IMG/VR virus record: IMGVR_UViG_3300047546_001659
Span: 54,012-118,011 of that record
Source of the DNA: a virus
Strand: one strand, 5' to 3'
DNA: 64,000 nt
The position numbers and the translations under genes are program-made. Positions 56,637 through 64,000 of the stretch are shown in pieces. The notes beneath the pieces were generated by a model that was not told the origin of the DNA, did no database searches, and worked only from the letters and a program-made list of their open reading frames with translations. Position 1 is the stretch's first letter. Every line of letters starts with the position of its first letter.

Positions 56637-57289
56637 GGTTCCATTAAATTGAGTTCTTTCAGTGACGGAAAATAATCAATTAATTTGTACCAACAATCGA
56701 GGGCAATCTCTCGATGTTCTTTTTGTGTGCCATTGGAACATCTTAATTGGCAATAATGTACCCAAGAACGCAAAGAACCAGACATATACATGCGTGAAAC
56801 AGTAAGACCTTCAGGTAATACGGCTCTAGCCTGTTCCTTGGCAATTCCATTATTAATAGCCCAGTCATAAGCTATTTTGGCAGAATCGATGACGTATTGC
56901 TGCCTGCCTTCCCATTGGAATGAAAGGTCATTGTTGTCAACTTCAATTGAGTTCTGTCTGTTTTTAGTATCTTGGAGACGGGCTTCACGGGTCGTAAATC
57001 CGAGATCTTTTGTGGGATCTGCATAACGTTGACTAAACTCCTGAAATGTGAAACTACGATGACGTAGAATCTGTCTAGCAATATCTCTTGTTGTGTTGAT
57101 CTCCATGACAATATGAACCATTTCAAGAGGTGACCAATGTTTATTCTTGACAAGATATTTTACAAGACGACTTGCGGTTTCATTATTATTTTGGTTAGAA
57201 GGATTTGAAACCCTTGCCACGTACGCAATAAAATCATTCACATCCAATCCACTTACTGGACGTGTAACGGCAATTACATCAACACTCAT
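56633..57289 (-). CDS. thyX: Flavin-dependent thymidylate synthase ThyX
   Basis: 218 residues. The ThyX motif is 'RHRSFTFQEFSQRY', with 'WSPLEMVHIVMEI' before and 'LRSWVHYCQLRCSNGTQKEHREIA'-type FAD/dUMP residues after (seen as 'SWVHYCQLRC' and 'QKEHREIA'). It makes dTMP from dUMP with folate and NADPH, feeding synthesis of AT-rich DNA. Common in phages of alphaproteobacteria and cyanobacteria. Confidence 0.95.
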   Translation of the reverse strand: MSVDVIAVTRPVSGLDVNDFIAYVARVSNPSNQNNNETASRLVKYLVKNKHWSPLEMVHIVMEINTTRDIARQILRHRSFTFQEFSQRYADPTKDLGFTTREARLQDTKNRQNSIEVDNNDLSFQWEGRQQYVIDSAKIAYDWAINNGIAKEQARAVLPEGLTVSRMYMSGSLRSWVHYCQLRCSNGTQKEHREIALDCWYKLIDYFPSLKELNLMEP

Positions 57290-57290
57290 A

Positions 57291-57569
57291 TTAATCTCTT
57301 AAAAATTCATAGGATTTAATCATTACAGATTCTTTTACAGGATAATAATCATTTCCTGTAACACCTTGCATAATATAATCCCCATAATGGGCTTTCATAA
57401 CACCTTCTAGTGTCATAATCATAACACAAGGTTCATCATCACGATCAAGATGAGTAATGAAAGCATGATCTTCAGACCAACGACGAAGTTCTTCGTCAGT
57501 CAATTCTTTTGTAAATTGAATTGTTTTTTGAACAAAAGGTTTTTTCTTTACAATATATTCACGAATCAT
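57291..57569 (-). CDS. Small phage protein with PGDYI-like motif
   Basis: 92 residues from ATG 57569; a TTG at 57584 is less likely. 'TLEGVMKAHYGDYIMQGVTG' and 'DYYPVKESVMIKSYEFL' resemble a small domain found in many phages ('EG...A..GD.I..GV.GE.YP'). Function unknown. Overlaps the preceding gene by 11 bases. Confidence 0.7.
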   Translation of the reverse strand: MIREYIVKKKPFVQKTIQFTKELTDEELRRWSEDHAFITHLDRDDEPCVMIMTLEGVMKAHYGDYIMQGVTGNDYYPVKESVMIKSYEFLRD

Positions 57570-57777
57570 AAATTTCACTTTCAATTATATTAATCACATC
57601 TTTGGGAGATTCTGCTACTTCCCACTGAACACCAGTGTAACCCCCGAACACGAAAGTTTTGAACCCATGACCTTCAATTGCAGCTTCATATACAGCTGTG
57701 ATTTGATCAGCATTAATATATATAGGATTGCCTTTATGGGCTTCAGCTTCATTAGTAAGTTTAATAAATTTTTTCAT
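57559..57777 (-). CDS. Small hypothetical protein
   Basis: 72 residues: 'FIKLTNEAEAHKGNPIYINA', 'VYEAAIEGHGFKTFVFGGYT', 'VAESPKDVINIIES'. Beta-rich start like small DNA-binding or regulatory folds. No family recognised. It lies right after the tRNA pair. Confidence 0.65.
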   Translation of the reverse strand: MKKFIKLTNEAEAHKGNPIYINADQITAVYEAAIEGHGFKTFVFGGYTGVQWEVAESPKDVINIIESEIYDS

Positions 57778-57795
57778 ATTATATCCTTAATAAAA

Positions 57796-57872
57796 TGGTA
57801 CCCTCGACCGGATTCGAACCGGTAACACAGAGATTTTAAGTCTCTTGACTCTACCTGTTGGTCTACGAGGGC
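57796..57872 (-). tRNA. tRNA with UAA anticodon (Leu by codon), short variable arm
   Basis: 77 bases with CCA encoded. Acceptor GCCCTCG/CGAGGGT with A73, anticodon arm AGAGA-CTTAAAA-TCTCT (anticodon TAA), variable GTGTT, T-arm ACCGG-TTCGAAT-CCGGT. UUA-reading leucine tRNAs normally have a long variable arm; this one is class I. It would serve the common UUA codon of this AT-rich genome. Amino acid identity is uncertain. Confidence 0.85.
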
Positions 57873-57875
57873 AAT

Positions 57876-57952
57876 TGGCGATCTCAGGAGGATTCGAACC
57901 TCCGACCTGCGGATTAGAAATCCGTTGCTCTGTCCAGCTGAGCTATGAGACC
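57876..57952 (-). tRNA. tRNA-Arg (UCU)
   Basis: 77 bases with CCA encoded. Acceptor GGTCTCA/TGAGATC, G73, anticodon loop TTTCTAA (TCT), T-arm GGAGG-TTCGAAT-CCTCC. Reads AGA, frequent in this window's genes. Three bases from the previous tRNA. Confidence 0.93.
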
Positions 57953-57954
57953 AT

Positions 57955-58248
57955 TCAATAAAGATTAATGTTTAATTTTTCACGAAAATACTTTTTAAGT
58001 TCTTTTTCAAAAAACTCTGGTGATGTAGTCATATAAGATGTGTAGAGTTTTGTGATATCGTCGTCTTTGTGATGAAGTTTACCATAAACAGTATATCCAC
58101 GTTCTTGAACAGCGTGAACAAGGTCACGATCATCATCCCCTGGTTCATATACAGTGAACCCTCGGCTTCTTACTTCTTCAACAAGATCATAGTCATCAAT
58201 ATCATCTAAGTCAAAATCAACATCAACTGTCTGAGTAATAGTTGGCAT
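57955..58248 (-). CDS. Small acidic hypothetical protein with internal duplication
   Basis: 97 residues. An Asp-rich start ('DVDFDLDDIDDYDLVEEV') then two similar units 'RSRGFTVYEPGDDDRDLVHA' and 'QERGYTVYGKL'. C-terminal helix 'FFEKELKKYFREKLN'. No family recognised. Confidence 0.6.
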   Translation of the reverse strand: MPTITQTVDVDFDLDDIDDYDLVEEVRSRGFTVYEPGDDDRDLVHAVQERGYTVYGKLHHKDDDITKLYTSYMTTSPEFFEKELKKYFREKLNINLY

Positions 58249-58249
58249 G

Positions 58250-58378
58250 TCACTTGTACCTTTTGTTTATCTCATCAATCCTAATATTAAGATACTCTAT
58301 AATGAAATCTTTTGCAACAGAATTTTCAAAGTATATCTTAGCATAGTTTAGTTCATCAACAAAGGCTGCTTTTTTCAT
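58250..58378 (-). CDS. Small hypothetical protein
   Basis: 42 residues from ATG 58378; a start at 58495 would overlap the next gene by 89 bases. 'MKKAAFVDELNYAKIYFENS', 'FIIEYLNIRIDEINKRYK'. Helical, no family recognised; the start is uncertain. Confidence 0.45.
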   Translation of the reverse strand: MKKAAFVDELNYAKIYFENSVAKDFIIEYLNIRIDEINKRYK

Positions 58379-58406
58379 CTGATCTACTGAATAATTATAA
58401 GGCAGA

Positions 58407-58976
58407 TCAGTCCCAGAGTGCTTCAAAGTACTTGCCGAAAAGCCTGAAACCGTTTCGTTTGCGCTCATTCCATTTCTCCCAGCCTTCTTGATCAAACTTG
58501 TGTGTATGATTAGGACCTTCTACCATTTCCCAGTAATGTTCTTTCTTGGGTTTATACTTAGGTGTTTTACCCATCTCATATAAAGTTTCGTCTAATACAT
58601 TACCTTCAATATCTACTTTTCTCCAGAGTATATCTGTTTCACCTGTATGAAATTGATCATCAGCATTCTCATCGAGTTTCTGAGCAAATGCCCAGATCAT
58701 CTCGTCAAGTACCCAATCCCAACGTTTATGAAAATTATCATCTGTATCATAATCGTGTTTTTTAGGAGGAGCAGATGTTGAACGAAGTTCTTCCGGAACA
58801 TCCTCATCATCTACAAGAGGTGCGCCATGCTTTGTAGCCTGCAACTGCACAAGCATAGGATGAATAATAAGCGCAAGAGTATGATCCATTGACCATGTAT
58901 CCCACTTGTCAATCTGAATCTTTATTTTACGTTCAACATTAAATTTATTTGGGAATTTTCCTAAATTTACTTTCAT
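58407..58976 (-). CDS. Conserved phage protein
   Basis: 189 residues from ATG 58976 (TAATG with the previous gene). 'IQIDKWDTWSMDHTLALIIH', 'QLQATKHGAPLVDDEDVPEE' and 'KRWDWVLDEMIWAFAQKL' are conserved in many phages of different hosts. It is Trp/Asp-rich. Function unknown to me. Confidence 0.8.
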   Translation of the reverse strand: MKVNLGKFPNKFNVERKIKIQIDKWDTWSMDHTLALIIHPMLVQLQATKHGAPLVDDEDVPEELRSTSAPPKKHDYDTDDNFHKRWDWVLDEMIWAFAQKLDENADDQFHTGETDILWRKVDIEGNVLDETLYEMGKTPKYKPKKEHYWEMVEGPNHTHKFDQEGWEKWNERKRNGFRLFGKYFEALWD

Positions 58977-59782
58977 TAGAACACCAACCAACCTTTTTGT
59001 TCATCTATTTGATATTTGTCTATAGCTGTTTCTTTTATACCTCTTAGAAACCCATCTGGTGGAATCATATTATACCTAGCTGTTTCATCATTGGGCTGTG
59101 TATGTGAAATTTTCTTTTCTATTGGAACAATAACGGGTGCAGGATCAACTACAAACATGGGAAGAGCAAAACCATTTTGAACACCCATCATATGATCAAT
59201 AGAAACCCCAAGTGGTAAATTACCTCCATTACCTTGCCAATTATCTAAAGCGTTTAAACATGATCTGGCGGTATTTGGTGTTAATGCATATGCATGAGTA
59301 CCTTCAAACTTATTAATAGGAATTTTTTTATATGGTTCATCTATACACTCATAGTCATCTCTATGATCAACTCTGAATCCTAGAAATGTCCATTGATAAT
59401 CATCTACCTCTAAATCAAGAAAATTTCTTTTGACAATAGCATCATGTTCAAATACTGCTACAGCACCGGTATGTTCTTTCGCTACTTTTTTCCATATAGC
59501 AAGGTGTCCAGTCAAACACAATTGCTCTTTAAACCAAACATTATAAACTAAATGTTCCTGTAATTTAGGATGATTAGGATTGATTGTTGCATGTTCGTCA
59601 ACACGAGGATCAACTTTAAATCCCCATTTATCTCTAATTGCTTGAGTGGAGGTAGGGAGTTTCATTCCAAGAAACGGAGTGACCGGTATACCATGTTGTT
59701 CACAGGATGCTTTACACTCCTCCATATACTTAATAGCATCAGGAGTATCAATATACAAAATATAAGCATGCTCAATTTTCAT
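58976..59782 (-). CDS. GT25-like glycosyltransferase
   Basis: 268 residues. 'AYILYIDTPDAIKYMEECKA', 'FLGMKLP', 'CLTGHLAIWKKVAKEHTGAV', 'VFEHDAIVKR' and 'GTHAYALTP' follow GT25 LPS sugar transferases ('G...SH...W', 'EDD', 'YLI'). The catalytic acid pair would be in 'EHDA'. Target could be LPS or another surface glycan. Starts downstream of the initiator tRNA. Confidence 0.75.
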   Translation of the reverse strand: MKIEHAYILYIDTPDAIKYMEECKASCEQHGIPVTPFLGMKLPTSTQAIRDKWGFKVDPRVDEHATINPNHPKLQEHLVYNVWFKEQLCLTGHLAIWKKVAKEHTGAVAVFEHDAIVKRNFLDLEVDDYQWTFLGFRVDHRDDYECIDEPYKKIPINKFEGTHAYALTPNTARSCLNALDNWQGNGGNLPLGVSIDHMMGVQNGFALPMFVVDPAPVIVPIEKKISHTQPNDETARYNMIPPDGFLRGIKETAIDKYQIDEQKGWLVF

Positions 59783-59801
59783 AGGTCACCTTATTATAAA
59801 A

Positions 59802-59876
59802 TGGTTGCGGGGGATGGATTCGCACCACCGACCTTCGGATTATGAGTCCGACGCTCTTCTTCTGCGCTACCCCGCG
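59802..59876 (-). tRNA. Initiator-type tRNA-Met (CAU)
   Basis: 75 bases with CCA encoded. 5' CGCGGGG and 3' CCCCGCA leave C1-A72 unpaired, the formylation and initiator hallmark. Anticodon arm TCGGA-CTCATAA-TCCGA has two of the three usual G-C pairs. The D-loop is only AGAAGAA with no GG, and the T-loop is TGCGAAT instead of TTCGAAT. This changes both usual elbow contacts. Confidence 0.88.
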
Positions 59877-59886
59877 TCAATTAATA

Positions 59887-60249
59887 TTATGCATCACGTG
59901 AAATATAATGCATACGAACTTTTTCTGGTTTAAAATACTTATCCACAGTTTCAATTACTGTATCATTATTAAACGGCTTACATGAAAAAACATCAATATA
60001 AAAATTACCATCAGCATCAACAAAGTGACCTGTAATGTTTGATGTTTCAATCATCTGACAGAATGAAATACCGGACTTGGAAAGATCATGAGTAGCAAAA
60101 CGTTCAATCCATGGTTCACCGAAAGCAACCATATCAATAGCAACAACAAGTTCTTTGATAAACTTATAAACGTTTTCTTTTGATGCGATGAGTTCTCTAT
60201 CACCATTTGTACAATCAAGCAATAGATGGTAACCCCAAGTCTTGTTCAT
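59887..60249 (-). CDS. speD: S-adenosylmethionine decarboxylase (SpeD)
   Basis: 120 residues. 'TWGYHLLLDCTNGDRELIAS', 'YKFIKELVVAIDMVAFGEPW' and 'FCQMIETSNITGHFVD' then 'FYIDVFSCKPF' match phage SpeD, with the self-cleaving Ser in 'ETS' and His/Cys of the active site. It makes the aminopropyl donor for spermidine. speD is known in marine T4-like phages. AATAAATA lies 25 bases upstream. Confidence 0.9.
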   Translation of the reverse strand: MNKTWGYHLLLDCTNGDRELIASKENVYKFIKELVVAIDMVAFGEPWIERFATHDLSKSGISFCQMIETSNITGHFVDADGNFYIDVFSCKPFNNDTVIETVDKYFKPEKVRMHYISRDA

Positions 60250-60273
60250 TCTTTTCTCCTTATTGTAAAGATC

Positions 60274-60281
60274 TATTTATT
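60274..60281 (-). promoter_or_regulatory. Late promoter element AATAAATA
   Basis: Minus strand AATAAATA 24 bases before the speD ATG, overlapping the stop region of the CHAP gene. Confidence 0.45.
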
Positions 60282-60792
60282 AACTTATTTTCTTAATAGG
60301 TCTACGAATATCAACTATCTGGCTTGCAGGGTAAGAAGATATCTTTACAGAATCGTCTTGATTGCCACCTAGTAGTTGAACATATTTTTCACCATTCTCT
60401 ATATGATAACCATAAAAGAAAGCTACGTGTCTACCACTACCACCAGTTCTTCTAAGAAGAACAATATCACCTGGTTGTGGTTCTTTAACTTTCTCTCCAT
60501 AGTTATGATAGCTAGATGCTAATAAACTATTAGTAGAATAGTAACCGGTTTGTTCTAATACAAAATTAATAAATCCAGCACACCAAGGTGTCTGCACTGG
60601 ATCTACTTCTAAAATTTCTTTTAGTTCTTTTCTATTCTTTCTAGCTTCATAGCCATTATAGTTCATGGCTACTTTCATAATATCTGGCTGCTTAGCAAAC
60701 ATACCATTGAAATCAACAGAAAATGTTAATTCAAAAGCTAACACCTTGGCAGGTAACAGACATATGAGTAAAGTTGCTAGAAATTTTTTCAT
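60280..60792 (-). CDS. Secreted CHAP-type peptidoglycan hydrolase
   Basis: 170 residues. Signal peptide MKKFLATLLICLLPAKVLAF. Catalytic Cys in 'TPWCAGFINFVLEQTGY', His in 'SGRHVAFFYGY', and 'LLGGNQDDSVKISSYP' closes the CHAP/NlpC-like fold. It cuts peptide bonds or amides in murein from the periplasm. It overlaps the transglycosylase gene by 4 bases, so the two are made together. Sec export means holin timing may be less important for these enzymes. Confidence 0.85.
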   Translation of the reverse strand: MKKFLATLLICLLPAKVLAFELTFSVDFNGMFAKQPDIMKVAMNYNGYEARKNRKELKEILEVDPVQTPWCAGFINFVLEQTGYYSTNSLLASSYHNYGEKVKEPQPGDIVLLRRTGGSGRHVAFFYGYHIENGEKYVQLLGGNQDDSVKISSYPASQIVDIRRPIKKIS

Positions 60793-61238
60793 TGTAAATG
60801 GGTAAGCATTTTTCTGCAGTATGCGGTCTTATTTGATTTTGGAATCTGACCACTGCTATAAAACGATGCTGCTTTGCAGATATCGTTGTTTGTTCTATCC
60901 AAAGCATAACGAAGATATGCCATGCTATACTCTAAGTTTACTTCAGGTTTGTAAAGTTCAGTACACTTACCCTTAAATCCCTCTGATTTAGCCGTACCGC
61001 ATCGAATTTGGCCGAGACCAATTTCTCCGAGTTTTCCGGTAACAGTGGGATCATAATTTGATTCCAAGCTGACAATAGCATGCGCTAAGTCTTTTGGAAC
61101 ATTATGTCTTTCTGCGATTATATCTACTAGTAACTGTATATCCGATTTATTAAACGATGTATTTTTCGATGTATTAGCGCTGTATGATGCAGAAGACATA
61201 CTAACCCCTATTACGAGGGCTAATAGTACTTTCTTCAT
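60789..61238 (-). CDS. Secreted lytic transglycosylase (SLT family)
   Basis: 149 residues from ATG 61238 (AGGAAG upstream); an upstream start would spoil the signal peptide. Signal MKKVLLALVIGVSMSSASYS. 'AIVSLESNYDP' has the catalytic Glu, 'GEIGLGQIRCGTA' and 'NLEYSMAYLRYALDRTNND' complete SLT, with Cys pairs suited to the periplasm. It cleaves glycan strands, complementing the CHAP enzyme. Small SLTs like this also act in host secretion systems. Confidence 0.88.
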   Translation of the reverse strand: MKKVLLALVIGVSMSSASYSANTSKNTSFNKSDIQLLVDIIAERHNVPKDLAHAIVSLESNYDPTVTGKLGEIGLGQIRCGTAKSEGFKGKCTELYKPEVNLEYSMAYLRYALDRTNNDICKAASFYSSGQIPKSNKTAYCRKMLTHLQ

Positions 61239-61323
61239 TTTTCTTCCTTTGGTTGACACAAAGGCTTCTAACCTTGTGCTTCTCGTGCTAGAAGGAGCAC
61301 GATTGAATATTTATTTTATCTGA

Positions 61324-62091
61324 TTATTGTAAAGACGGCCACTGTTTCTTATCTGGATCAGTATTCTCAAGCACCTTGAGATCACCAGGAATCATAGGAC
61401 TAAAGTCTAAATGTGTTTCTTGTTCTACTTTCTGAACAGAAACTACGTATTTTGGCAAATCTTTAACTTCTAACTTCTCATTAGGAAAGATAAAGGCAAT
61501 CATCTTCTTATTAGTAGGATCAATAATAACTTTAAAGAGTCTTGTAGGTACTGCTACTTTATTGGTACCAATTGTCTTGTATCCGTTATCGTAAATTGAG
61601 CCTTGAATGACGTATAAGTCAGCACCAGATACGACCCAGTTACGTACGAATACTTCTAGCTGTTTCCAGATACCTCTGTTGTTACCAGGATTCTGAGGAA
61701 CCATATTTGAAAGAAGGAACGATTCAGACATGGCTTGTTTATTAGCACCATTATTAGCTGCTGGACTCATATGTCCACGATCATATCCTGCACCATTATA
61801 GTCTTGTAGAGTTGATTGGTGTTCTGGTTTAATTTCAGGGTCAGGTCTAAAATCTTCTGTACGAGGTTCTTCACCAATACGATCTTTAGATACGTGCTCA
61901 GCAACATAAAGAGGATTCTTATATACAGTACTGTAAGCTACTGCATAACCAGTACGACAAAGGTACTGAATATTTTCTTTTACAAGCGGTACAGGTGCAC
62001 CCCATTTAACATGTTGTGGACACTTATCATCGATAGAATTAGCAAATGCTAATGTTGGAAAAAATAGTAAAGCTAATAATAACTTTTTCAT
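61324..62091 (-). CDS. Secreted DNA/RNA non-specific endonuclease
   Basis: 255 residues. Signal peptide MKKLLLALLFFPTLAFA. 'GYDRGHMSPAANN' is the DRGH active site, followed by 'SESFLLSNMVPQNPGNNRGIW' (seen as 'LLSNMVPQNPG'), the metal-binding Asn region. Export puts it in the periplasm. It may degrade incoming rival DNA or debris. In the same operon as the lytic enzymes. Confidence 0.92.
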   Translation of the reverse strand: MKKLLLALLFFPTLAFANSIDDKCPQHVKWGAPVPLVKENIQYLCRTGYAVAYSTVYKNPLYVAEHVSKDRIGEEPRTEDFRPDPEIKPEHQSTLQDYNGAGYDRGHMSPAANNGANKQAMSESFLLSNMVPQNPGNNRGIWKQLEVFVRNWVVSGADLYVIQGSIYDNGYKTIGTNKVAVPTRLFKVIIDPTNKKMIAFIFPNEKLEVKDLPKYVVSVQKVEQETHLDFSPMIPGDLKVLENTDPDKKQWPSLQ

Positions 62092-62101
62092 CCTGTATTC
62101 C

Positions 62102-63136
62102 TTATGTAACGAGCCAATCTGGTCGACTCAAAGTCCAATCAACAACTTGTTTAATTCGTTCAGTCAATTCAATTTTTGGTTCCCAGCCCATTGCCTTCAT
62201 TCTCTCACCACTAAGAGCATATCTAAGATCATGACCTGGTCGAGATGAATGGAAGTCCACCATCTCATATTTTAATTCTTTACCCTGACAATCAGCAATA
62301 ATTTGAGCTAGTTGTAGATTATTTATTTCTTGTTTTCCAACGATATTAAACTTAGGGCATTTAACACCGTTAGTTATTTCACTATAATTTAAATTATTAG
62401 TATGAGCATTGTTTAACAAAAACAAAATAGCATCAGCAACATCTACTGCATGAATATAATGTCTGCTTCCTGGAATAGTTTTTGATGCATCAGAATGAAC
62501 TGTAATTGTTTGTCCGTCTCTGACCTTCTTGATACACATAGGAATATATTTTTCTGGATGTTGTCTTTCACCAAATACGTTCATTGTATGTGTAATAATG
62601 ATAGGAAGACCGTATGTGTTATGATATGCAACTGCTAACTCCTCACCACCAGCCTTTGTTGCTGAGTATGGATTAGTTGAATTATAACGATCATATTCGT
62701 CATAGTTAACACCAGGAGGTGCAGGACCAAACACTTCATCGGTTGAGAAGTAAATAAACTTCTCAAGTGTACCATTACAACTACGAGCATATTCTAGTAT
62801 ATTACATGTTGCCACAACATTGTCAAGAACAAACTCCATGGGATAATCAATAGACCTATCGACATGACTACCAGCGGCCAGATGAAGAATAGTATCCACT
62901 GGACCAATACGAGAAGCAGTAAGTGGTGTAATAGCTGCCTTAAGGTCATGATAAACAACCTTCACTCTGTGTTTGTTAGGATTATCTTTAATTAAGTCGT
63001 GAAGACGGTTTAGATTACCAGAGAAATCTAACCGGTCAAGACTAATAACATTCCAATCTGTATTATTAAGAAGATAGTCAATAACGTGATGTGCAATAAA
63101 TCCTGCACCACCTGTAACTAGAACATTCTTTGACAT
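62102..63136 (-). CDS. NAD-dependent sugar-nucleotide dehydratase/epimerase (RmlB-like)
   Basis: 344 residues, extended SDR. 'VLVTGGAGFIAHHVIDYLL' binds NAD, 'FSTDEVFGPA' and 'YSATKAGGEELAVAYHNTYG' hold Thr/Asp and the Y-x3-K pair, as in dTDP-glucose 4,6-dehydratase ('STDEVYG'). It probably makes a modified sugar for the nearby transferases. The exact substrate cannot be told. Confidence 0.88.
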   Translation of the reverse strand: MSKNVLVTGGAGFIAHHVIDYLLNNTDWNVISLDRLDFSGNLNRLHDLIKDNPNKHRVKVVYHDLKAAITPLTASRIGPVDTILHLAAGSHVDRSIDYPMEFVLDNVVATCNILEYARSCNGTLEKFIYFSTDEVFGPAPPGVNYDEYDRYNSTNPYSATKAGGEELAVAYHNTYGLPIIITHTMNVFGERQHPEKYIPMCIKKVRDGQTITVHSDASKTIPGSRHYIHAVDVADAILFLLNNAHTNNLNYSEITNGVKCPKFNIVGKQEINNLQLAQIIADCQGKELKYEMVDFHSSRPGHDLRYALSGERMKAMGWEPKIELTERIKQVVDWTLSRPDWLVT

Positions 63137-63138
63137 TT

Positions 63139-63585
63139 TTAATCTTTCAATTTATTAACATAATCAGTACAAACACCACTTACATCAAGAGTCTTAATAG
63201 TAGGAAAATCATAATGTAATTCTGGTAGTACTGCAAAACTATCTCTAAGTAGTTTTACACCAGGGTAAGCCCATAACCATCCATGATTAGTTATAGTATA
63301 TTTGTCATTTTCATGCCAGAAGTAATTGTAAAGAGACAAACGTTTGTATGCAAATTCTAATGCTTCTATTTCTTTACAATGTATTACTAGTTTAGGATTA
63401 CTTAAGTAATTAAGATCTACCTCATAGTCAGCCTTATCGTGTCCTAACCAAGGGTTGCCGTTTTTAATACGTAAATCTATTTCAACATGATAATCTAAAC
63501 TTAAAGCATGATCAATAGTTTCTGGGTTATTTTCTATAGTAGCATCCGGCCCGTCAAGTAGACCTCTATGAGATATAATAATCAT
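63139..63585 (-). CDS. GDPD-like phosphodiesterase
   Basis: 148 residues. 'IISHRGLLDG', 'NNPETIDHAL', 'YHVEIDLR' and 'WLGHD' match the glycerophosphodiester phosphodiesterase active site (HRG, E-N-P, E-x-D, GHD). It lacks the last third of the usual fold. Might act on lipid head groups or teichoic-like polymers. It overlaps the next gene by 4 bases. Confidence 0.75.
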   Translation of the reverse strand: MIIISHRGLLDGPDATIENNPETIDHALSLDYHVEIDLRIKNGNPWLGHDKADYEVDLNYLSNPKLVIHCKEIEALEFAYKRLSLYNYFWHENDKYTITNHGWLWAYPGVKLLRDSFAVLPELHYDFPTIKTLDVSGVCTDYVNKLKD

Positions 63586-64000
63586 GTTCTATACACAAAT
63601 ACGTTAGGGTTAACCATATTGTTGTAATGATCCCAATTAGCAACATAATCACTTTGTTGATATTCTGGGGTTACTTTTTCTTCACGAAGCTTTTCAATAA
63701 CAAAACCGTTATTAATAGCATTTTGAGCCTGTAATCTAAATTCTTGTCTTTGACCTTTTGGTGGAGCTGGTAGCGGGGTAAATTTTGCCCATAAGTCAGT
63801 TATCTCTACTAAATCAAATACGTGAATTTTATAACCATTCTCTTCAGAGAAGACTGTTCTATAAAGTTCTGGACTAAATTGATAGAACCCATGACCCATA
63901 CAACCATCTGCAACTGAAAGACCAGCAAACATGCCTCCTACACGAAGCATACTCTTAATATTTTCCATTGTTGTTTTAATATCATAAACATGTTCAATAG
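63582..64000 (-). CDS. SAM-dependent methyltransferase-like protein (5' end outside window)
   Basis: The frame is open to the window edge beyond an internal ATG at 63968. 'IEHVYDIKTTMENIKSMLRV' and 'GGMFAGLSVADGCMGHGFYQ' look like the late part of a class I methyltransferase ('EH..D....L......L.PGG'), followed by 'FSPELYRTVFSEENGYKIHV'. The SAM motif I would be outside the window. Likely methylates a sugar or other small substrate, given RmlB and GDPD neighbours. Confidence 0.7.
   Translation of the reverse strand, partial: IEHVYDIKTTMENIKSMLRVGGMFAGLSVADGCMGHGFYQFSPELYRTVFSEENGYKIHVFDLVEITDLWAKFTPLPAPPKGQRQEFRLQAQNAINNGFVIEKLREEKVTPEYQQSDYVANWDHYNNMVNPNVFVYRT

Noticed and set aside
61270-61310. 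TCGTGCT/AGCACGA stem between nuclease and transglycosylase genes as a terminator
   Set aside because: No T-run follows on the minus strand, so I do not list it as a terminator.
1-64000. Insertion sequences, integrase, CRISPR arrays or attachment sites
   Set aside because: No transposase or integrase motifs, no regularly spaced repeats and no tRNA-edge duplications were seen. The region looks like a lytic phage genome.

Overview
The window is part of the genome of a T4-like contractile-tailed phage (tevenvirus-type). Baseplate, tail, head-completion and replication genes homologous to T4 make up most of it. Recognisable T4 relatives include gp25, gp6, gp53, gp26, gp4, gp32, gp59, gp33, RNase H and gp61 primase. 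I see no insertion sequences, CRISPR arrays or rRNA. By eye the DNA is AT-rich. The host is probably an alphaproteobacterium. Evidence for this is a circularly permuted two-piece tmRNA with an ANDN-type tag, an outer-membrane protein with the 'ATDLPNKK' start common in alphaproteobacterial OMPs, class II NrdJ, ThyX and PstS. The host assignment is inference. Both window ends cut through genes.

Layout. 1-16.7 kb (minus strand): baseplate wedge, hub and spike, running from a DUF4815-type tail protein through gp8-like, gp7-position, gp6, gp25, the spike, the hub lysozyme, a gp27-like hub, gp53 and gp48/54. 16.7-21.7 kb (plus): gp4, a possible gp2, a tail-tube-fold protein, a gp26-type chaperone with a probable -1 frameshift extension, and a repeat-built tape-measure candidate. 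21.7-25.3 kb (minus): gp32, gp59 and gp33, then a ketosynthase/acyl-carrier-protein pair, then the tmRNA. 25.3-40 kb (mostly minus): PD-(D/E)XK nuclease, PhoH, RNase H, small early genes with a shared promoter type, a small plus-strand operon, glycosyltransferase, holin candidate, glutaredoxin, RuvC-like nuclease, class II ribonucleotide reductase, 2OG oxygenase and primase. 40-54 kb (minus): spanin pair, fibre and LamG proteins, and a group of candidate virion-cargo proteins. These include a pol-beta NTase, an HxGH nucleotidylyltransferase polyprotein, a ligase-like protein and a Dps; several others start with T4-like capsid-targeting peptides. 54-64 kb (minus): PstS with a candidate Pho box, outer-membrane barrel, SprT-like protease, ThyX, three tRNAs, SpeD, secreted lytic enzymes, a secreted nuclease and surface-sugar genes.

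How it fits together. gp33 and several (N)ATAAATA elements about 25 bases before late genes point to T4-style late transcription. TTGnTT-17-TATwTT promoters sit ahead of small early genes. The phage appears to carry its own ribosome rescue (tmRNA), tRNAs matching AT-rich codons plus an initiator-type tRNA, nucleotide supply (NrdJ, glutaredoxin, ThyX), phosphate scavenging (PstS) and an acyl-chemistry pair of unknown product.

The strongest leads are the permuted tmRNA with a dual early/late promoter, the KAS-ACP pair beside it, the exact T_TTT_TTT frameshift site before the tape measure, the group of putative capsid-packaged enzymes, and the Pho-box/terminator overlap ahead of pstS.
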